Shown piece after piece: positions 42,913-51,394 of a DNA stretch of 64,000 nucleotides. The position numbers and the translations under genes are program-made. The stretch spans positions 16,114-80,113 of the forward strand of contig JAHDQK010000033.1 in the NCBI GenBank assembly GCA_018433885.1, written 5' to 3'. The number at the start of each line of letters is the position of its first letter. The stretch's first letter is position 1. This DNA is from Candidatus Cloacimonadota bacterium. Its GTDB lineage: Bacteria > Cloacimonadota > Cloacimonadia > Cloacimonadales > Cloacimonadaceae. The notes beneath the pieces were generated by a model. It saw only the letters and a list, made by a program, of their open reading frames with translations. It ran no database searches and was not told the origin of the DNA.

Positions 42913-44603
42913 TTAAGAGCGTCCTTGTTACCGAAACTTTGCACAATGGAGGAGAGCAACACTTCGCTGTCTGCCGCATTTTCACCCAAAAGAAAAGCTA
43001 TCTGTTGCACTGTGGTGAGGTTCTTGCGCATTACTTCATTGGCTTTGTCGATGATCTGCTCCCGCTGAATAACCGGCTCGGTGATGTCCTGAAGAATCCC
43101 ACCTAATACCATATGTTTCTGGATCGAGAATAGGGTAAGGCGGATGATCTTCCCACCCTTGCGGATATCTTGAATCTTTACTTCAGTACCTTCGCGCAGG
43201 GCATCGGCAAACAGATCATGAAAATCAATAAGTCTTTCCAGATATGCCCCTTCCAGATCCGGATCTGCTTCCGAGATGATGCTGGCATCTCCGCCGATAA
43301 TGCTGATAAAGCGGTCGTTACTCTCGATGATTCTGAGGTTTTCATCCACGATCACCACTCCCGATGGCATAGCCTTGATAAGTGCAGCAGCCTTGTTTTG
43401 GGCGAGTTTACGCAGATAGGAAACACACATGGCGGGCTCTGCTTTTTCTTCGATCAGAGCGCAGGCAAATTCCTTGCAGGTATCATAGCCACAACCACCA
43501 CAATTCAATTCTTCTTCAGCGCGCTTTTTGCCAATGCGGAGCAACGCCGCGGCAATCTCTTTCTTGTTGTGTTCGCCTTTACGAATCTCACGCTCGTGAA
43601 ACTCCTTGGCTATCTTGATGGATTTCTCGGCTCTTGCCTCTTGAGGCAGGGGGGTGAGGGTCTGAACTTTGTAGCGTTTCTGTGCAATCGAGCCGCGTTT
43701 ACTAACTCCGGGACCGTTCACGCAACCACCCACACAGGCGAGGGTCTCTACAAAAACGGGGTGGTTGAAGCCTTTGATATCGATCTCATCAAAAGCTTCC
43801 ATGATCTCTCTTACGCCGGAAAAGCTCATAAAGAGAGTGTCCGAGGGAGCATTGTAGTACTTTATGCCTTCGATCATCCCGCCATCGATGGGATACAATC
43901 CGCCTTCCTGGGCAGCTTCCGGTACGAAGTGGCTGTTCACGGGGATCTCATCCCAATTGATGGATTTCAGGTTGAACCAACGGCGCAGGTCGGTAAAAGT
44001 GAGAGCTACATCGAAGCTATCTGTGCTTTCGTTCTTTTTAGCGATGCAGGGTCCGATGAAGACGATCCCAATATCATCACCATAGAGTTCACGCAACATC
44101 GTGCTGTGAGCTTGTAAGGGAGATGCCACGGGAGTGATGTATGGAACCAGATTGGGATAGTATTGCTCTATCAGGTGTACTACGCTGGGGCAGGCAGATG
44201 AGATAAGCAGGGGGTTCTCCCGCTCCCGAAGCATCTGAGCGCAGGCAGATGAAACCACCTGCGCTCCCAATGCGGTTTCGGATACACCTACGAAACCCAG
44301 GCTAAGAATCGCTCCGATCAGTTTTGCCTCGTTCATCCCATTGAACTCCGTCCGGAAGGTGGGAGCCAAGGATACATAAACGGCTTGCTTCTTCTTTAGA
44401 AGATCCATTGCGAGTATCAGATCATCCCTGATCTTCTTGGCATTTACAGGGCATACTTCCGTGCAATTTCCACACAAGATGCATGCCTCAGGCATCACCT
44501 GAGCGCTGCCATCAACTACTCTGATCGCTTTAACGGGGCATTCACGGACGCATTTGTAGCAATCCTGGCATTGAGTTTTTTCGGTGTATATCGGCTTGTT
44601 CAT
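42909..44603 (-). CDS. hydS: Sensory [FeFe]-hydrogenase-like protein with PAS domain (group C type)
   Basis: 564 aa. N-terminal pair of 4Fe-4S motifs (CQDCYKCVRECP, CILCGNCTEVCP; residues 12-51). H-cluster domain with degenerate motifs: SSACPSVV (135-142) in place of TSCCPAW, GPCIAKKNE (184-192) in place of MPCxxKxxE, and LACVGGCVNGPG (C290, C294). The second iron-sulfur domain is CGGCGYDTCKEFAC (from C368) and the PAS domain starts near residue 408 (AMPSGVVIVDENLRIIESND). The Ala in place of the proton-transfer Cys and the loss of the Met fit a sensor rather than a high-rate enzyme. The gene overlaps the 80-aa ferredoxin-like gene and the PP2C phosphatase. Confidence 0.9.
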   Translation of the reverse strand: MNKPIYTEKTQCQDCYKCVRECPVKAIRVVDGSAQVMPEACILCGNCTEVCPVNAKKIRDDLILAMDLLKKKQAVYVSLAPTFRTEFNGMNEAKLIGAILSLGFVGVSETALGAQVVSSACAQMLRERENPLLISSACPSVVHLIEQYYPNLVPYITPVASPLQAHSTMLRELYGDDIGIVFIGPCIAKKNESTDSFDVALTFTDLRRWFNLKSINWDEIPVNSHFVPEAAQEGGLYPIDGGMIEGIKYYNAPSDTLFMSFSGVREIMEAFDEIDIKGFNHPVFVETLACVGGCVNGPGVSKRGSIAQKRYKVQTLTPLPQEARAEKSIKIAKEFHEREIRKGEHNKKEIAAALLRIGKKRAEEELNCGGCGYDTCKEFACALIEEKAEPAMCVSYLRKLAQNKAAALIKAMPSGVVIVDENLRIIESNDRFISIIGGDASIISEADPDLEGAYLERLIDFHDLFADALREGTEVKIQDIRKGGKIIRLTLFSIQKHMVLGGILQDITEPVIQREQIIDKANEVMRKNLTTVQQIAFLLGENAADSEVLLSSIVQSFGNKDALK

Positions 44604-44842
44604 ATCTCTATCAGCTCTTTACGGAGTATCCCAGAGAGTTCCTCGCTGTTCACTTCGTGATATTCATTTCCATTGATGGTGATATTCGGACCCTGATGGC
44701 ATTGCCCCATACAGAGGGATCCTTCTATATGTACACTATCGCTGATCCCGTGACTTTTCAGGAATTCTTCGATCACACGGAGGTTCTCTCTGTTTTCACG
44801 GGCAAAACAGGAGCTTCCCATACAGATCAAGATCTTCTTCAT
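44600..44842 (-). CDS. Thioredoxin-like 2Fe-2S protein (NuoE C-terminal-like)
   Basis: 80 aa. It shows ICMGSSCFAR and SLCMGQCHQGP, the four Cys of a thioredoxin-like [2Fe-2S] fold as at the end of NuoE/HydC and of HydA. It overlaps hydA and hydS (both ATGA-type overlaps), so it is made with both. It may carry electrons between the NADH-linked hydrogenase and the sensory protein. Similar small genes sit in Clostridium and Thermotoga hydrogenase operons, but the role is not established. Confidence 0.85.
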   Translation of the reverse strand: MKKILICMGSSCFARENRENLRVIEEFLKSHGISDSVHIEGSLCMGQCHQGPNITINGNEYHEVNSEELSGILRKELIEI

Positions 44843-46839
44843 TTTACGCGCTTCTCTGCTTCCTGGGTGATGAGCTCTTTTACATGGGCAAGTTCTGCTT
44901 TATGGATCACCTGGTCGCCGATTCTCACGTTGGGACCTTTATCGCATTTTTCGCTACAGAATGTGGCAGCGATGTCGAAGTGATTTCCCCAGGCGTTTTC
45001 TTCCACCATTTGCAGGGTCTTCGCCAGGATGTCCTGAGAACCGCGTAGATAGCAGGATGTGCCTACGCAGACACGGATCTTGCAGCGATCTTCACTACCG
45101 GTTCCAGAGAACGAAAGTTCATCGTCGTCGATGCGTTTGCGATGCTTATAAGCTGTGTGTAAAAGCTCATGCGCTTTGTGGCTGTTTGGTTTCTCGAGGA
45201 GCTCTTCATATAGTTCGTTGATGAACGGGTTATCCTGAGCGCGATGCATGGGCATGGTTTTATCCGCATGGTACAGGGATGTGGTGCGGGCTTTACGTTT
45301 CTCACGGTTCATTACGATGGGCTGTCCTGCCCCACCGGTGCAACCACCAGGGCAAGCCATAACTTCCACGATGTCGTATTCCGCTTCTCCGGCAAGAATC
45401 TTGTCGCAAAGCTGTTGTGCGTTTTTAATACCATGTACTACAGCCATTTTAAGATTTCCATCTGCCAGAGTGGCTTCGCGAACTCCGCTTTCACCACGTA
45501 CTTCCTGCAGAACGATGCTTTCCGGAACCGGGATGTTGAACTTATCCGCAGCATAGCGCAGAACGGCCTCAGATACACCGCCGCTGTTACCAAAAATCAT
45601 GCCCGCGCCGGTGGCAAAGCCCATCGGCAAATCCATGGATTCTGGCTCGAGTGAATCGAAATCTATACCCGCTTCCTTGATCATCCTGCCCAATTCCTGA
45701 GTAGTGAGAGCAAGATCAACATCGGCGATACCATCGTGGGTAAACTCCGGGCGTTTACATTCATACTTCTTCGCTGTGCAAGGCATGATGGAAACCACCA
45801 CGAGATCCTTTTTATCCACTTTCAGTTGTTCCGGAAGGCGTTTTTTAGCTATCGCACCAAACATCTGTTGGGGAGAGCGGCAACTGGAGAGGTTTCCCAA
45901 GAGCTGAGGATAGCTCTGTTCCGCATATTTCACCCAAGCCGGGCAGCAGGAGGTGAAGATGGGGAGCTTCTCACCCTTGCTCTTGCGGGCTACAAACTCG
46001 TTGGCTTCTTCCACAACTGTAAGATCCGCCGCAAAGGCAGTGTCGTAAACTTGGTCGAACCCTATCATGCGCATAGCCGCTACCATCTTGCCGGTGGTAA
46101 GATCGTTTGAGGGCAAACCAAACATCTCGCCCAAGGCTACGCGAACAGCGGGAGCTACTTGGGCTACAACTGTTTTGCTGGAATCGTGAATCGCTTCCCA
46201 AGCTTGGGGGATGTGGCTGCGTACCACAATGGCACCGGTGGGGCAGACTGCGGCACACTGACCGCAATTGATGCAATCTACCTGAGCCAGGCTCTTGCCA
46301 TAAGCAGCCGCGACGTTCACGTTTTGACCACGGGCCGCAAAGTCGATCGCGCCAATGCCTTGGATCTCATCACAGAAACGTACGCAGTCTCCACAAAGTA
46401 CACATTTGTTGGGATCCCGCACCAGACATTCGCTACCCAGATCCATGGGTTTGGGATCTCTGGTCTTGCGGAATCTTACTTTGTCGATACTAAGGCGATT
46501 GGAGATATCACGCAGTTTGCAATCATTTGCGCGGGAGCACTTTGGGCATTCCTGATCGTGATTCGCCAGAAGCATTTCCACTATAGTCTTGCGAAGTTTA
46601 AGAATCTGAGCGGTGTGGGTTTTGATCCGCATTCCTTCAAAAGGTGCTGTGGAACATGATGTTACAAGTCCGCGTCCTTCTACTTCCACCATACACAATC
46701 TGCAAGCTCCATAGAGGCTGAGATCACTGTGATAACAGAAGGTGGGGATGTCGATGTGAGCCTTGCGGGTGAGATCCAGAATATTCTTCTCATCTTCCCA
46801 AAGTACAGGGCGGTCGTTTATATATACATATCTTTCCAT
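44839..46839 (-). CDS. hydA: NADH/ferredoxin-type [FeFe]-hydrogenase catalytic subunit
   Basis: 666 aa. N-terminal [2Fe-2S] (C35, C46, C49, C62), the His-Cys3 [4Fe-4S] (H94, C98, C101, C107), two [4Fe-4S] motifs (C146-C156 and C189-C199), then the H-cluster motifs FTSCCPAWV (295-303, including both Cys), IMPCTAKKYE (351-360) and MACPGGCTGGAGQP. A C-terminal thioredoxin-like [2Fe-2S] domain (CVGTSCYLRG, CSEKCDKGPN) completes the layout of the HydA of trimeric electron-bifurcating enzymes. It reduces protons to H2 with electrons from HydBC and ferredoxin. All catalytic residues are present. Confidence 0.97.
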   Translation of the reverse strand: MERYVYINDRPVLWEDEKNILDLTRKAHIDIPTFCYHSDLSLYGACRLCMVEVEGRGLVTSCSTAPFEGMRIKTHTAQILKLRKTIVEMLLANHDQECPKCSRANDCKLRDISNRLSIDKVRFRKTRDPKPMDLGSECLVRDPNKCVLCGDCVRFCDEIQGIGAIDFAARGQNVNVAAAYGKSLAQVDCINCGQCAAVCPTGAIVVRSHIPQAWEAIHDSSKTVVAQVAPAVRVALGEMFGLPSNDLTTGKMVAAMRMIGFDQVYDTAFAADLTVVEEANEFVARKSKGEKLPIFTSCCPAWVKYAEQSYPQLLGNLSSCRSPQQMFGAIAKKRLPEQLKVDKKDLVVVSIMPCTAKKYECKRPEFTHDGIADVDLALTTQELGRMIKEAGIDFDSLEPESMDLPMGFATGAGMIFGNSGGVSEAVLRYAADKFNIPVPESIVLQEVRGESGVREATLADGNLKMAVVHGIKNAQQLCDKILAGEAEYDIVEVMACPGGCTGGAGQPIVMNREKRKARTTSLYHADKTMPMHRAQDNPFINELYEELLEKPNSHKAHELLHTAYKHRKRIDDDELSFSGTGSEDRCKIRVCVGTSCYLRGSQDILAKTLQMVEENAWGNHFDIAATFCSEKCDKGPNVRIGDQVIHKAELAHVKELITQEAEKRVK

Positions 46840-46855
46840 TTTTTCTTATCTCCTG

Positions 46856-48748
46856 TTAGCTGATGGCTTTGAATTTGCAGGTGGCGATGCAAGCTCCGCA
46901 TTTGATGCAGATCATGGGATCAATCGTGTGCGCTTGTTTTACGTCGCCGGAGATGGCGCCTACAGGACACACTCTCTTACAAAGGGTGCACCCGCGGCAA
47001 AGCTCCGGATTTATACTGATGGGGGATAGGGCTTTACAGGTCTTGGTGGGGCAGAACTTCGCTTTCACATGAGCCTCATATTCATCCGAGAAATAGCGCA
47101 TTGTGGATAGAACCGGGTTGGGGGCGGATTTTCCAAGCCCACACAGAGAGGTTATCTTTACCGCCTCTCCGGCTTCTTTAAGGAGTTCCAGACTCTCTTC
47201 CGTAGCCTCGCCTAAAGTGATGTCTTCCAAAATCTCCAGCATTTGGCGGGTACCTTCGCGGCAGGGAACGCATTTACCGCAAGATTCATGCTGAGTGAAG
47301 GTCATAAAATAACGTGCAGTTTCCACCATGCAGGTGCTGTCGTTCATCACCACCATTCCACCGGAACCTACCATAGCGCCAATGGAACCCAGAGAATCAA
47401 AATCGAGCGGCAGATCGAGGTGTTCGCGGGTAAGGCATCCACCACTGGGGCCACCAATCTGAACTGCCTTGAAAGCATCGTTGTTGATCTTGCCATCTTT
47501 ATCCAACACTCCACCTCCGATCTCGAAAACGATCTCGCGGATGGTAGTGCCAAAGGGTACTTCTATCAAGCCGGTATTGGCTACGTTTCCGGTGAGGGCA
47601 AAAGTCTTGGTTCCGGGCGATTTCTCGGTACCTACTTTACGATATTCCGCGGGTCCTTGTCGCATTACAACAGGTACCAGAGCCAGTGTTTCCACGTTGT
47701 TGATCACGGTGGGTTTGCCAAAAAGACCTTTCTGGGCAGGGAAAGGTGGTTTCGGAGTAGGCATACCCCGTTTGCCTTCGATCGATGCCAAAAGCGCGGT
47801 TTCTTCTCCGCAAACGAAGGCGCCAGCGCCTTCCATAACGTTGATGCGGAAGCTCTTGCCAGTGCCAAATACATCGTCGCCGAGTATGCCGTAAGATTCC
47901 GCCTTGGTAATAGCTTCGCGGATTCTGGCGCAAGCGAGAGGATACTCCATACGTACATACACATAGCCTTCGTCAGCACCGATAGCTTTGGCAGCGATCA
48001 TCATGCCTTCGATTACGCTATGAGGGTTTCCCTCCAGAATGGAACGGTCCATAAATGCCCCAGGGTCACCTTCGTCACCATTACAAACTACATATTTCTT
48101 AGCATTGTCTTCTCTACGGGCAAAATCCCACTTGAGCCCCGTGGAGAAACCACCGCCGCCACGACCACGCAATCCGCTTTCCTGATACAGCTTGCAGATA
48201 TCTTCAGCGCTGTATTTGGTATAAGCGTCACGTGCTGCGAAATATCCGCCATGCGCGATGTATTCTGCGAGATTGGAGGGATCCACTCTGCCGCAATCCT
48301 TTAGCCCCGTACGCAGTTGTTTGGTGTAGAAGGGGATTTCGCCGGGACCCTTGTAGGCTGTGCCATTTACGGGATCATGATACAGTAAACGTTCGATCAC
48401 TTCATCTTTGGCGATGGATTTTGCTACTATCTCTTCCGCATCTTCCGGTTTTACATGGCCATAGAGGATTCCGGCAGGTTCGATGGTCACAAGGGGGCCG
48501 ACTTGGCAAAAACCCTGGCATCCGCTCCCGATCATATATACATCGTGATGCTTGTGTTCTTTGGGGTCTTCGGATTTCAAGGATACCGTTACTTCCATGC
48601 CGCTCAACGCGATAGCGTTTTTCAGCGCTTCAAATACTTTCAGCGATCCATTAGCAATGCATCCTGTGCCAGCGCATACGATGATGCGTTTGTCACACAG
48701 GTCTCTGGCAGCGTTGTATGCGTCCCTTATTTGTTCCAGCTTAGGCAT
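46856..48748 (-). CDS. hydB: NADH-binding hydrogenase subunit (NuoF-like)
   Basis: 630 aa. N-terminal thioredoxin-like [2Fe-2S] region (CAGTGCIANGS, GCQGFCQVGP), then the NuoF FMN/NAD(H) domain (SGLRGRGGGGFSTGLKW, CNGDEGDPGAFMDRSILEGNPH), an iron-sulfur motif ESCGKCVPCREGT, and two C-terminal [4Fe-4S] motifs (CRGCTLCKRVCP, CIKCGACIATCK). This is the HydB layout of bifurcating hydrogenases, the site where NADH is oxidised. It overlaps hydC by 8 bp and is 16 bp upstream of hydA. Confidence 0.96.
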   Translation of the reverse strand: MPKLEQIRDAYNAARDLCDKRIIVCAGTGCIANGSLKVFEALKNAIALSGMEVTVSLKSEDPKEHKHHDVYMIGSGCQGFCQVGPLVTIEPAGILYGHVKPEDAEEIVAKSIAKDEVIERLLYHDPVNGTAYKGPGEIPFYTKQLRTGLKDCGRVDPSNLAEYIAHGGYFAARDAYTKYSAEDICKLYQESGLRGRGGGGFSTGLKWDFARREDNAKKYVVCNGDEGDPGAFMDRSILEGNPHSVIEGMMIAAKAIGADEGYVYVRMEYPLACARIREAITKAESYGILGDDVFGTGKSFRINVMEGAGAFVCGEETALLASIEGKRGMPTPKPPFPAQKGLFGKPTVINNVETLALVPVVMRQGPAEYRKVGTEKSPGTKTFALTGNVANTGLIEVPFGTTIREIVFEIGGGVLDKDGKINNDAFKAVQIGGPSGGCLTREHLDLPLDFDSLGSIGAMVGSGGMVVMNDSTCMVETARYFMTFTQHESCGKCVPCREGTRQMLEILEDITLGEATEESLELLKEAGEAVKITSLCGLGKSAPNPVLSTMRYFSDEYEAHVKAKFCPTKTCKALSPISINPELCRGCTLCKRVCPVGAISGDVKQAHTIDPMICIKCGACIATCKFKAIS

Positions 48749-49241
48749 TTTCCTTCTCCTTTACGATGATCTCATCCACCAAAGCGAGTGCTTGCTGGGG
48801 AGTTACCTGACCGTGTACGGCATCATCCACCACTAAAACGGGTGCCAAGCCACAAGCGCCAAGGCAGGAAACAGTTTCAAAGGTGAACATCATGTCGTCC
48901 GTAGTGATCTTTTTGGCAGAAAGATGCAGCTTCTCGCGCAAGGCGTCGATAACGGCAGAGGACCCGCGCACATGGCAAGCTGTACCATCACACATTTTTA
49001 GGATGTGTTTGCCTTTGGGTTCCAAAGAAAAGTGGCTGTAAAAAGTTGCGACACCAAAGAGTCTGGCGGGTGAAATGCCCAGAGAGGTCGCGATGAAAGT
49101 AAGTACTTCTTGAGGCAGATAACGATATTCTTCCTGTACTGCCTGCAGAATCGGGATGATCTTGGATTCGCTTCTGTCGAAGCGATCAAGAATTTCCATT
49201 ACCTTGTTGAAGCTGTGAGCGGCTGCGTATTCGGCACTCAT
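48741..49241 (-). CDS. hydC: NuoE-like hydrogenase subunit
   Basis: 166 aa. NuoE/HydC fold: YRYLPQEVLTFIATSLGISPARLFGVATFYSHFSLEPKG followed by the [2Fe-2S] cysteines in KMCDGTACHVRGS and VSCLGACGLAPVLVV. It connects the flavin subunit to the rest of the complex. The start has a GGAG site (AGGAGTAGAA). It is the first structural gene after rex, with an 88-bp gap that could hold a promoter or a Rex site. Confidence 0.95.
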   Translation of the reverse strand: MSAEYAAAHSFNKVMEILDRFDRSESKIIPILQAVQEEYRYLPQEVLTFIATSLGISPARLFGVATFYSHFSLEPKGKHILKMCDGTACHVRGSSAVIDALREKLHLSAKKITTDDMMFTFETVSCLGACGLAPVLVVDDAVHGQVTPQQALALVDEIIVKEKENA

Positions 49242-49329
49242 TTCTACTCCTGTATATTTTTTTATAGTGTTTTTCGCGAATCAGAGATATTGAATCATCT
49301 TTACTTGTTACTTGGGGTTGCTTAATCGA
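49242..49329 (-). promoter_or_regulatory. rex-hydC gap, possible control site
   Basis: 88 bp with a short palindrome TAATCGATTA (49323-49332) overlapping the end of rex, and TTCGCGAA (49273-49280). Either could be a binding site for Rex or another regulator. No canonical Rex box is evident by eye. Confidence 0.3.
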
Positions 49330-49968
49330 TTATCCCTTTTCTACATGAAGCCTTTCCGCCACTCGCCGCGAAAGCACTGCGAGCGACGAACTCATATCTA
49401 CATTTTCGATGATTATGTCATCCGGAAGGTTCAATTTTGCGGGTGTAAAATTCCAGATTGCGATTACCCCGTTTGCCACCATTTGATCTGCTACTTCTTG
49501 CGCAACCTCGGCGGGCACGGTGAGAATCCCAATGTGGACATGCAAGCGGGATATCAGATTAGTAAACTTTTCCATTGAATGGATCTGGATGCCTTGATAG
49601 TAGGTGCCTGCCAGGGCAGGATTGGCATCAAATGCGGCAATTATGCGTAACCCTTTTTTATGTAATTCCTGAAACCCCATCAAAGCTTTGCCTAAGTGAC
49701 CAACTCCTACCAGGAAACAGGAGGAAACATCGTTCCAGTTCAGGCAATCTTCGATGGCTGTGATCAGGTGGTCTATCTTGTGTCCAACCTTAGGAACTCC
49801 TACCACTCCTGTGTATGAGAGATCCTTGCGCACCTGAGTCATATGGACATCCGTGAAGACGGCAATTTTAGTGGCAGATACCATCTTCAAACCTGCCCGT
49901 TTGAAGCGATATAGCGCTTCCAAGTATTTGGGCAAGCGTTTCAGAGTTAACAGCGGGATAGCGTCCAT
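49330..49968 (-). CDS. rex: Redox-sensing transcriptional repressor Rex
   Basis: 212 aa. N-terminal winged helix (LTLKRLPKYLEALYRF ... SATKIAVFTDVHMTQVRKDLSYTG, near 8-54) and C-terminal Rossmann NAD(H) domain with FLVGVGHLGKALMGF near 85-99. Rex leaves DNA when NADH/NAD+ rises, and in many anaerobes it controls hydrogenases and alcohol dehydrogenases. Here it is the first gene of the hydCBA set on the same strand. That placement makes a self-contained loop plausible: NADH accumulates, Rex lets go, and hydrogenase is made to re-oxidise NADH. Confidence 0.94.
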   Translation of the reverse strand: MDAIPLLTLKRLPKYLEALYRFKRAGLKMVSATKIAVFTDVHMTQVRKDLSYTGVVGVPKVGHKIDHLITAIEDCLNWNDVSSCFLVGVGHLGKALMGFQELHKKGLRIIAAFDANPALAGTYYQGIQIHSMEKFTNLISRLHVHIGILTVPAEVAQEVADQMVANGVIAIWNFTPAKLNLPDDIIIENVDMSSSLAVLSRRVAERLHVEKG

Positions 49969-50029
49969 ATTATATTCATCCTTTGCCGCATCAATTTAGC
50001 ATCTGCCGAGCGGCAAATCAGCAGACATG

Positions 50030-50089
50030 TATCGATAAAATAATAGCGGGTTATTCTGTCAAGATAAATCTACTCAAATTATATCGATA
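50030..50089 (-). promoter_or_regulatory. Candidate rex promoter with two TATCGATA palindromes
   Basis: On the minus strand TTGACA (50056-50061) is a good -35 element, with a weak -10 about 17 bp later over TATCGATA (50030-50037). A second copy of the same palindrome lies at 50082-50089, 52 bp away. Two identical 8-bp palindromes around a promoter suggest an operator pair. Rex binding is untested. Confidence 0.4.
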
Positions 50090-50316
50090 AAACTGTATCA
50101 CGCTATTGGGAAATAAGATAGATGGGTCATAAGCCATCCTAAAACCGTGCCGGCTGGTTGAGTGAAACTACTTTGTATGCACTCCATTGACTTATCTAGA
50201 AACGCTTAAGATAGCTTTCAAGAAGCACATTGTGAAGATCAGTGGCTCTCCAATTGGAAGAGTATCCGATTTAGCAAGAATGACGCAGATGCTCACTTAT
50301 TGAAAACACTCTGAAC

Positions 50317-50349
50317 TCCCTCAATGAATAAAAAATGAGCATTGAGGGA
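50317..50349. other. Hairpin TCCCTCAATG...CATTGAGGGA
   Basis: A perfect 10-bp stem (50317-50326 with 50340-50349) and a 13-nt A-rich loop. It may be a terminator-like or RNA structure in the gap upstream of rex. No adjacent gene explains it. Confidence 0.5.
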
Positions 50350-50377
50350 ACTCAGAGATGGTAATCTCCATTAAAGA

Positions 50378-50413
50378 GAAACACCTACCCTTTAACAGAT
50401 GAGTAGGTGTTTC
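50378..50413. other. Hairpin GAAACACCTAC...GTAGGTGTTTC
   Basis: A perfect 11-bp stem (50378-50388 with 50403-50413) with a 14-nt loop, 28 bp after the previous hairpin. The two may form one structured element. On the minus strand it lies downstream of the doubtful short gene at 50557-50826 and could end its transcript. Confidence 0.5.
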
Positions 50414-50556
50414 AGTATTATCAGATCGGGTAAACTAATGTGCTGCAACTAAAGGCTCTATGGTAGAAGACCAGCACGTTGAATATTGCACATTTTGCAA
50501 CCTAAAACGACGATTACACAACTATCGTCACTGTAAAAAGTGTTAGAAGGTGAATA

Positions 50557-50826
50557 TCAACTAATCATGGTGCATTTAACTAAAAGGTAGTAATCATCAT
50601 CATTTACCGCTTGACCCAATAAGTTAGTAGCAAGTTGAATTGCTTCTTCAAAATGACTTATACAAACCAAAGCCTTGGCTTGGAAGTATATGAGATGAGA
50701 TCGAAATTTTGAATCAGCGTGCTTGCGCTTATACTCATCCAAATTTTCCAGATACTGCCGCGGACTCTCTTCGGATAACAAATCCAAGTAGTACATACGG
50801 GAATCACAAACTTTATTGGTTTTCAA
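50557..50826 (-). CDS. Doubtful short protein, possible TPR-like remnant
   Basis: 89 aa from a TTG at 50826 with AAGGAAG a few bases upstream, or 79 aa from the ATG 30 bp later. The sequence (YLENLDEYKRKHADSKFRSHLIYFQAKALVCISHFEEAIQLATNLL) looks helical and reminiscent of a TPR pair, as in an eroded piece of a larger protein. There is no signal peptide or neighbour to support it. It may be a gene, a remnant or chance. Confidence 0.35.
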   Translation of the reverse strand: MKTNKVCDSRMYYLDLLSEESPRQYLENLDEYKRKHADSKFRSHLIYFQAKALVCISHFEEAIQLATNLLGQAVNDDDYYLLVKCTMIS

Positions 50827-51210
50827 ATCTTTCTTCCTTACGATTGCTTCGGCTCATTTGATTTTCGCTAAACCGGTAAATCCATAATCTAAAAAGATTA
50901 ATCAGTTATTATGGATATGCAAACAGATAGTTGCTACCTTAATATACCTGGTTGTCGCCATATACTCTTTTGAGTACTTGATACTGAGGCTGATGTTTCG
51001 ATCCTTAGTCTAAACTGAGTATTTAGCTTTTACTACGCTTGAGTGCTTTATTTTCGGAAGGTTTTTAAAGGTTTCTGAAGTTTTCTGAAGGTTATTGGTG
51101 GATTGTGATGAAATGCTTGTGAGTTAATGATATTTATTTCAATAGTTTATGGTAGTTTATCGTCATAATACGGCATTTGACCCTCATACAAAACAGTTAA
51201 TCAAGCCTTA

Positions 51211-51259
51211 ATCCCCCCTTAATCAAGCGTTAATTATTAACGCTTGATTAAGGGGGGAT
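51211..51259. repeat. Perfect 24-bp inverted repeat (49-bp palindrome)
   Basis: ATCCCCCCTTAATCAAGCGT plus TAAT (51211-51234) is followed by a single T and its exact reverse complement (51236-51259). A further TTAATCAAGC lies just before it at 51197-51206, giving two direct copies (the second at 51219-51228) plus one inverted copy at 51242-51251. There is no T-run after it, so it is not an ordinary terminator. The length and perfection suggest cruciform DNA, a protein-binding site or a mobile-element end. Confidence 0.8.
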
Positions 51260-51371
51260 AAAGAAGTGATAAACGCCAACAAAAGGGAGGGGATAGTTAT
51301 AAGAAAGGTCAAGGATGAAGTCAGCAGCAAAGGTGTGAACATAAGAATAGCGTAAGCATTACAGAACGAAA

Positions 51372-51394
51372 AAACCCCGGGGTTACCGGGGTTT
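51372..51394 (-). terminator. Terminator of the GAPDH gene
   Basis: AAACCCCGG-GGTTA-CCGGGGTTT, a 9-bp perfect stem. On the minus strand it is followed by TTTCGT. It is 19 bp past the GAPDH stop (51414). Confidence 0.85.

Noticed and set aside
42909..44603. The 564-aa protein could be a second catalytic hydrogenase
   Set aside because: The TSCCP and MPC motifs are degraded (SSACP, GPC), and a PAS domain is attached, so a sensory role is more likely.
46856..48748. HydB could be NuoF of complex I
   Set aside because: It has an N-terminal thioredoxin-like 2Fe-2S domain and two C-terminal 4Fe-4S motifs, and sits with HydA and HydC; no Nuo membrane subunits are present.
51211..51259. The 49-bp palindrome as a rho-independent terminator
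   Set aside because: No T-run follows on either strand, and a separate ordinary GAPDH terminator lies at 51372-51394.
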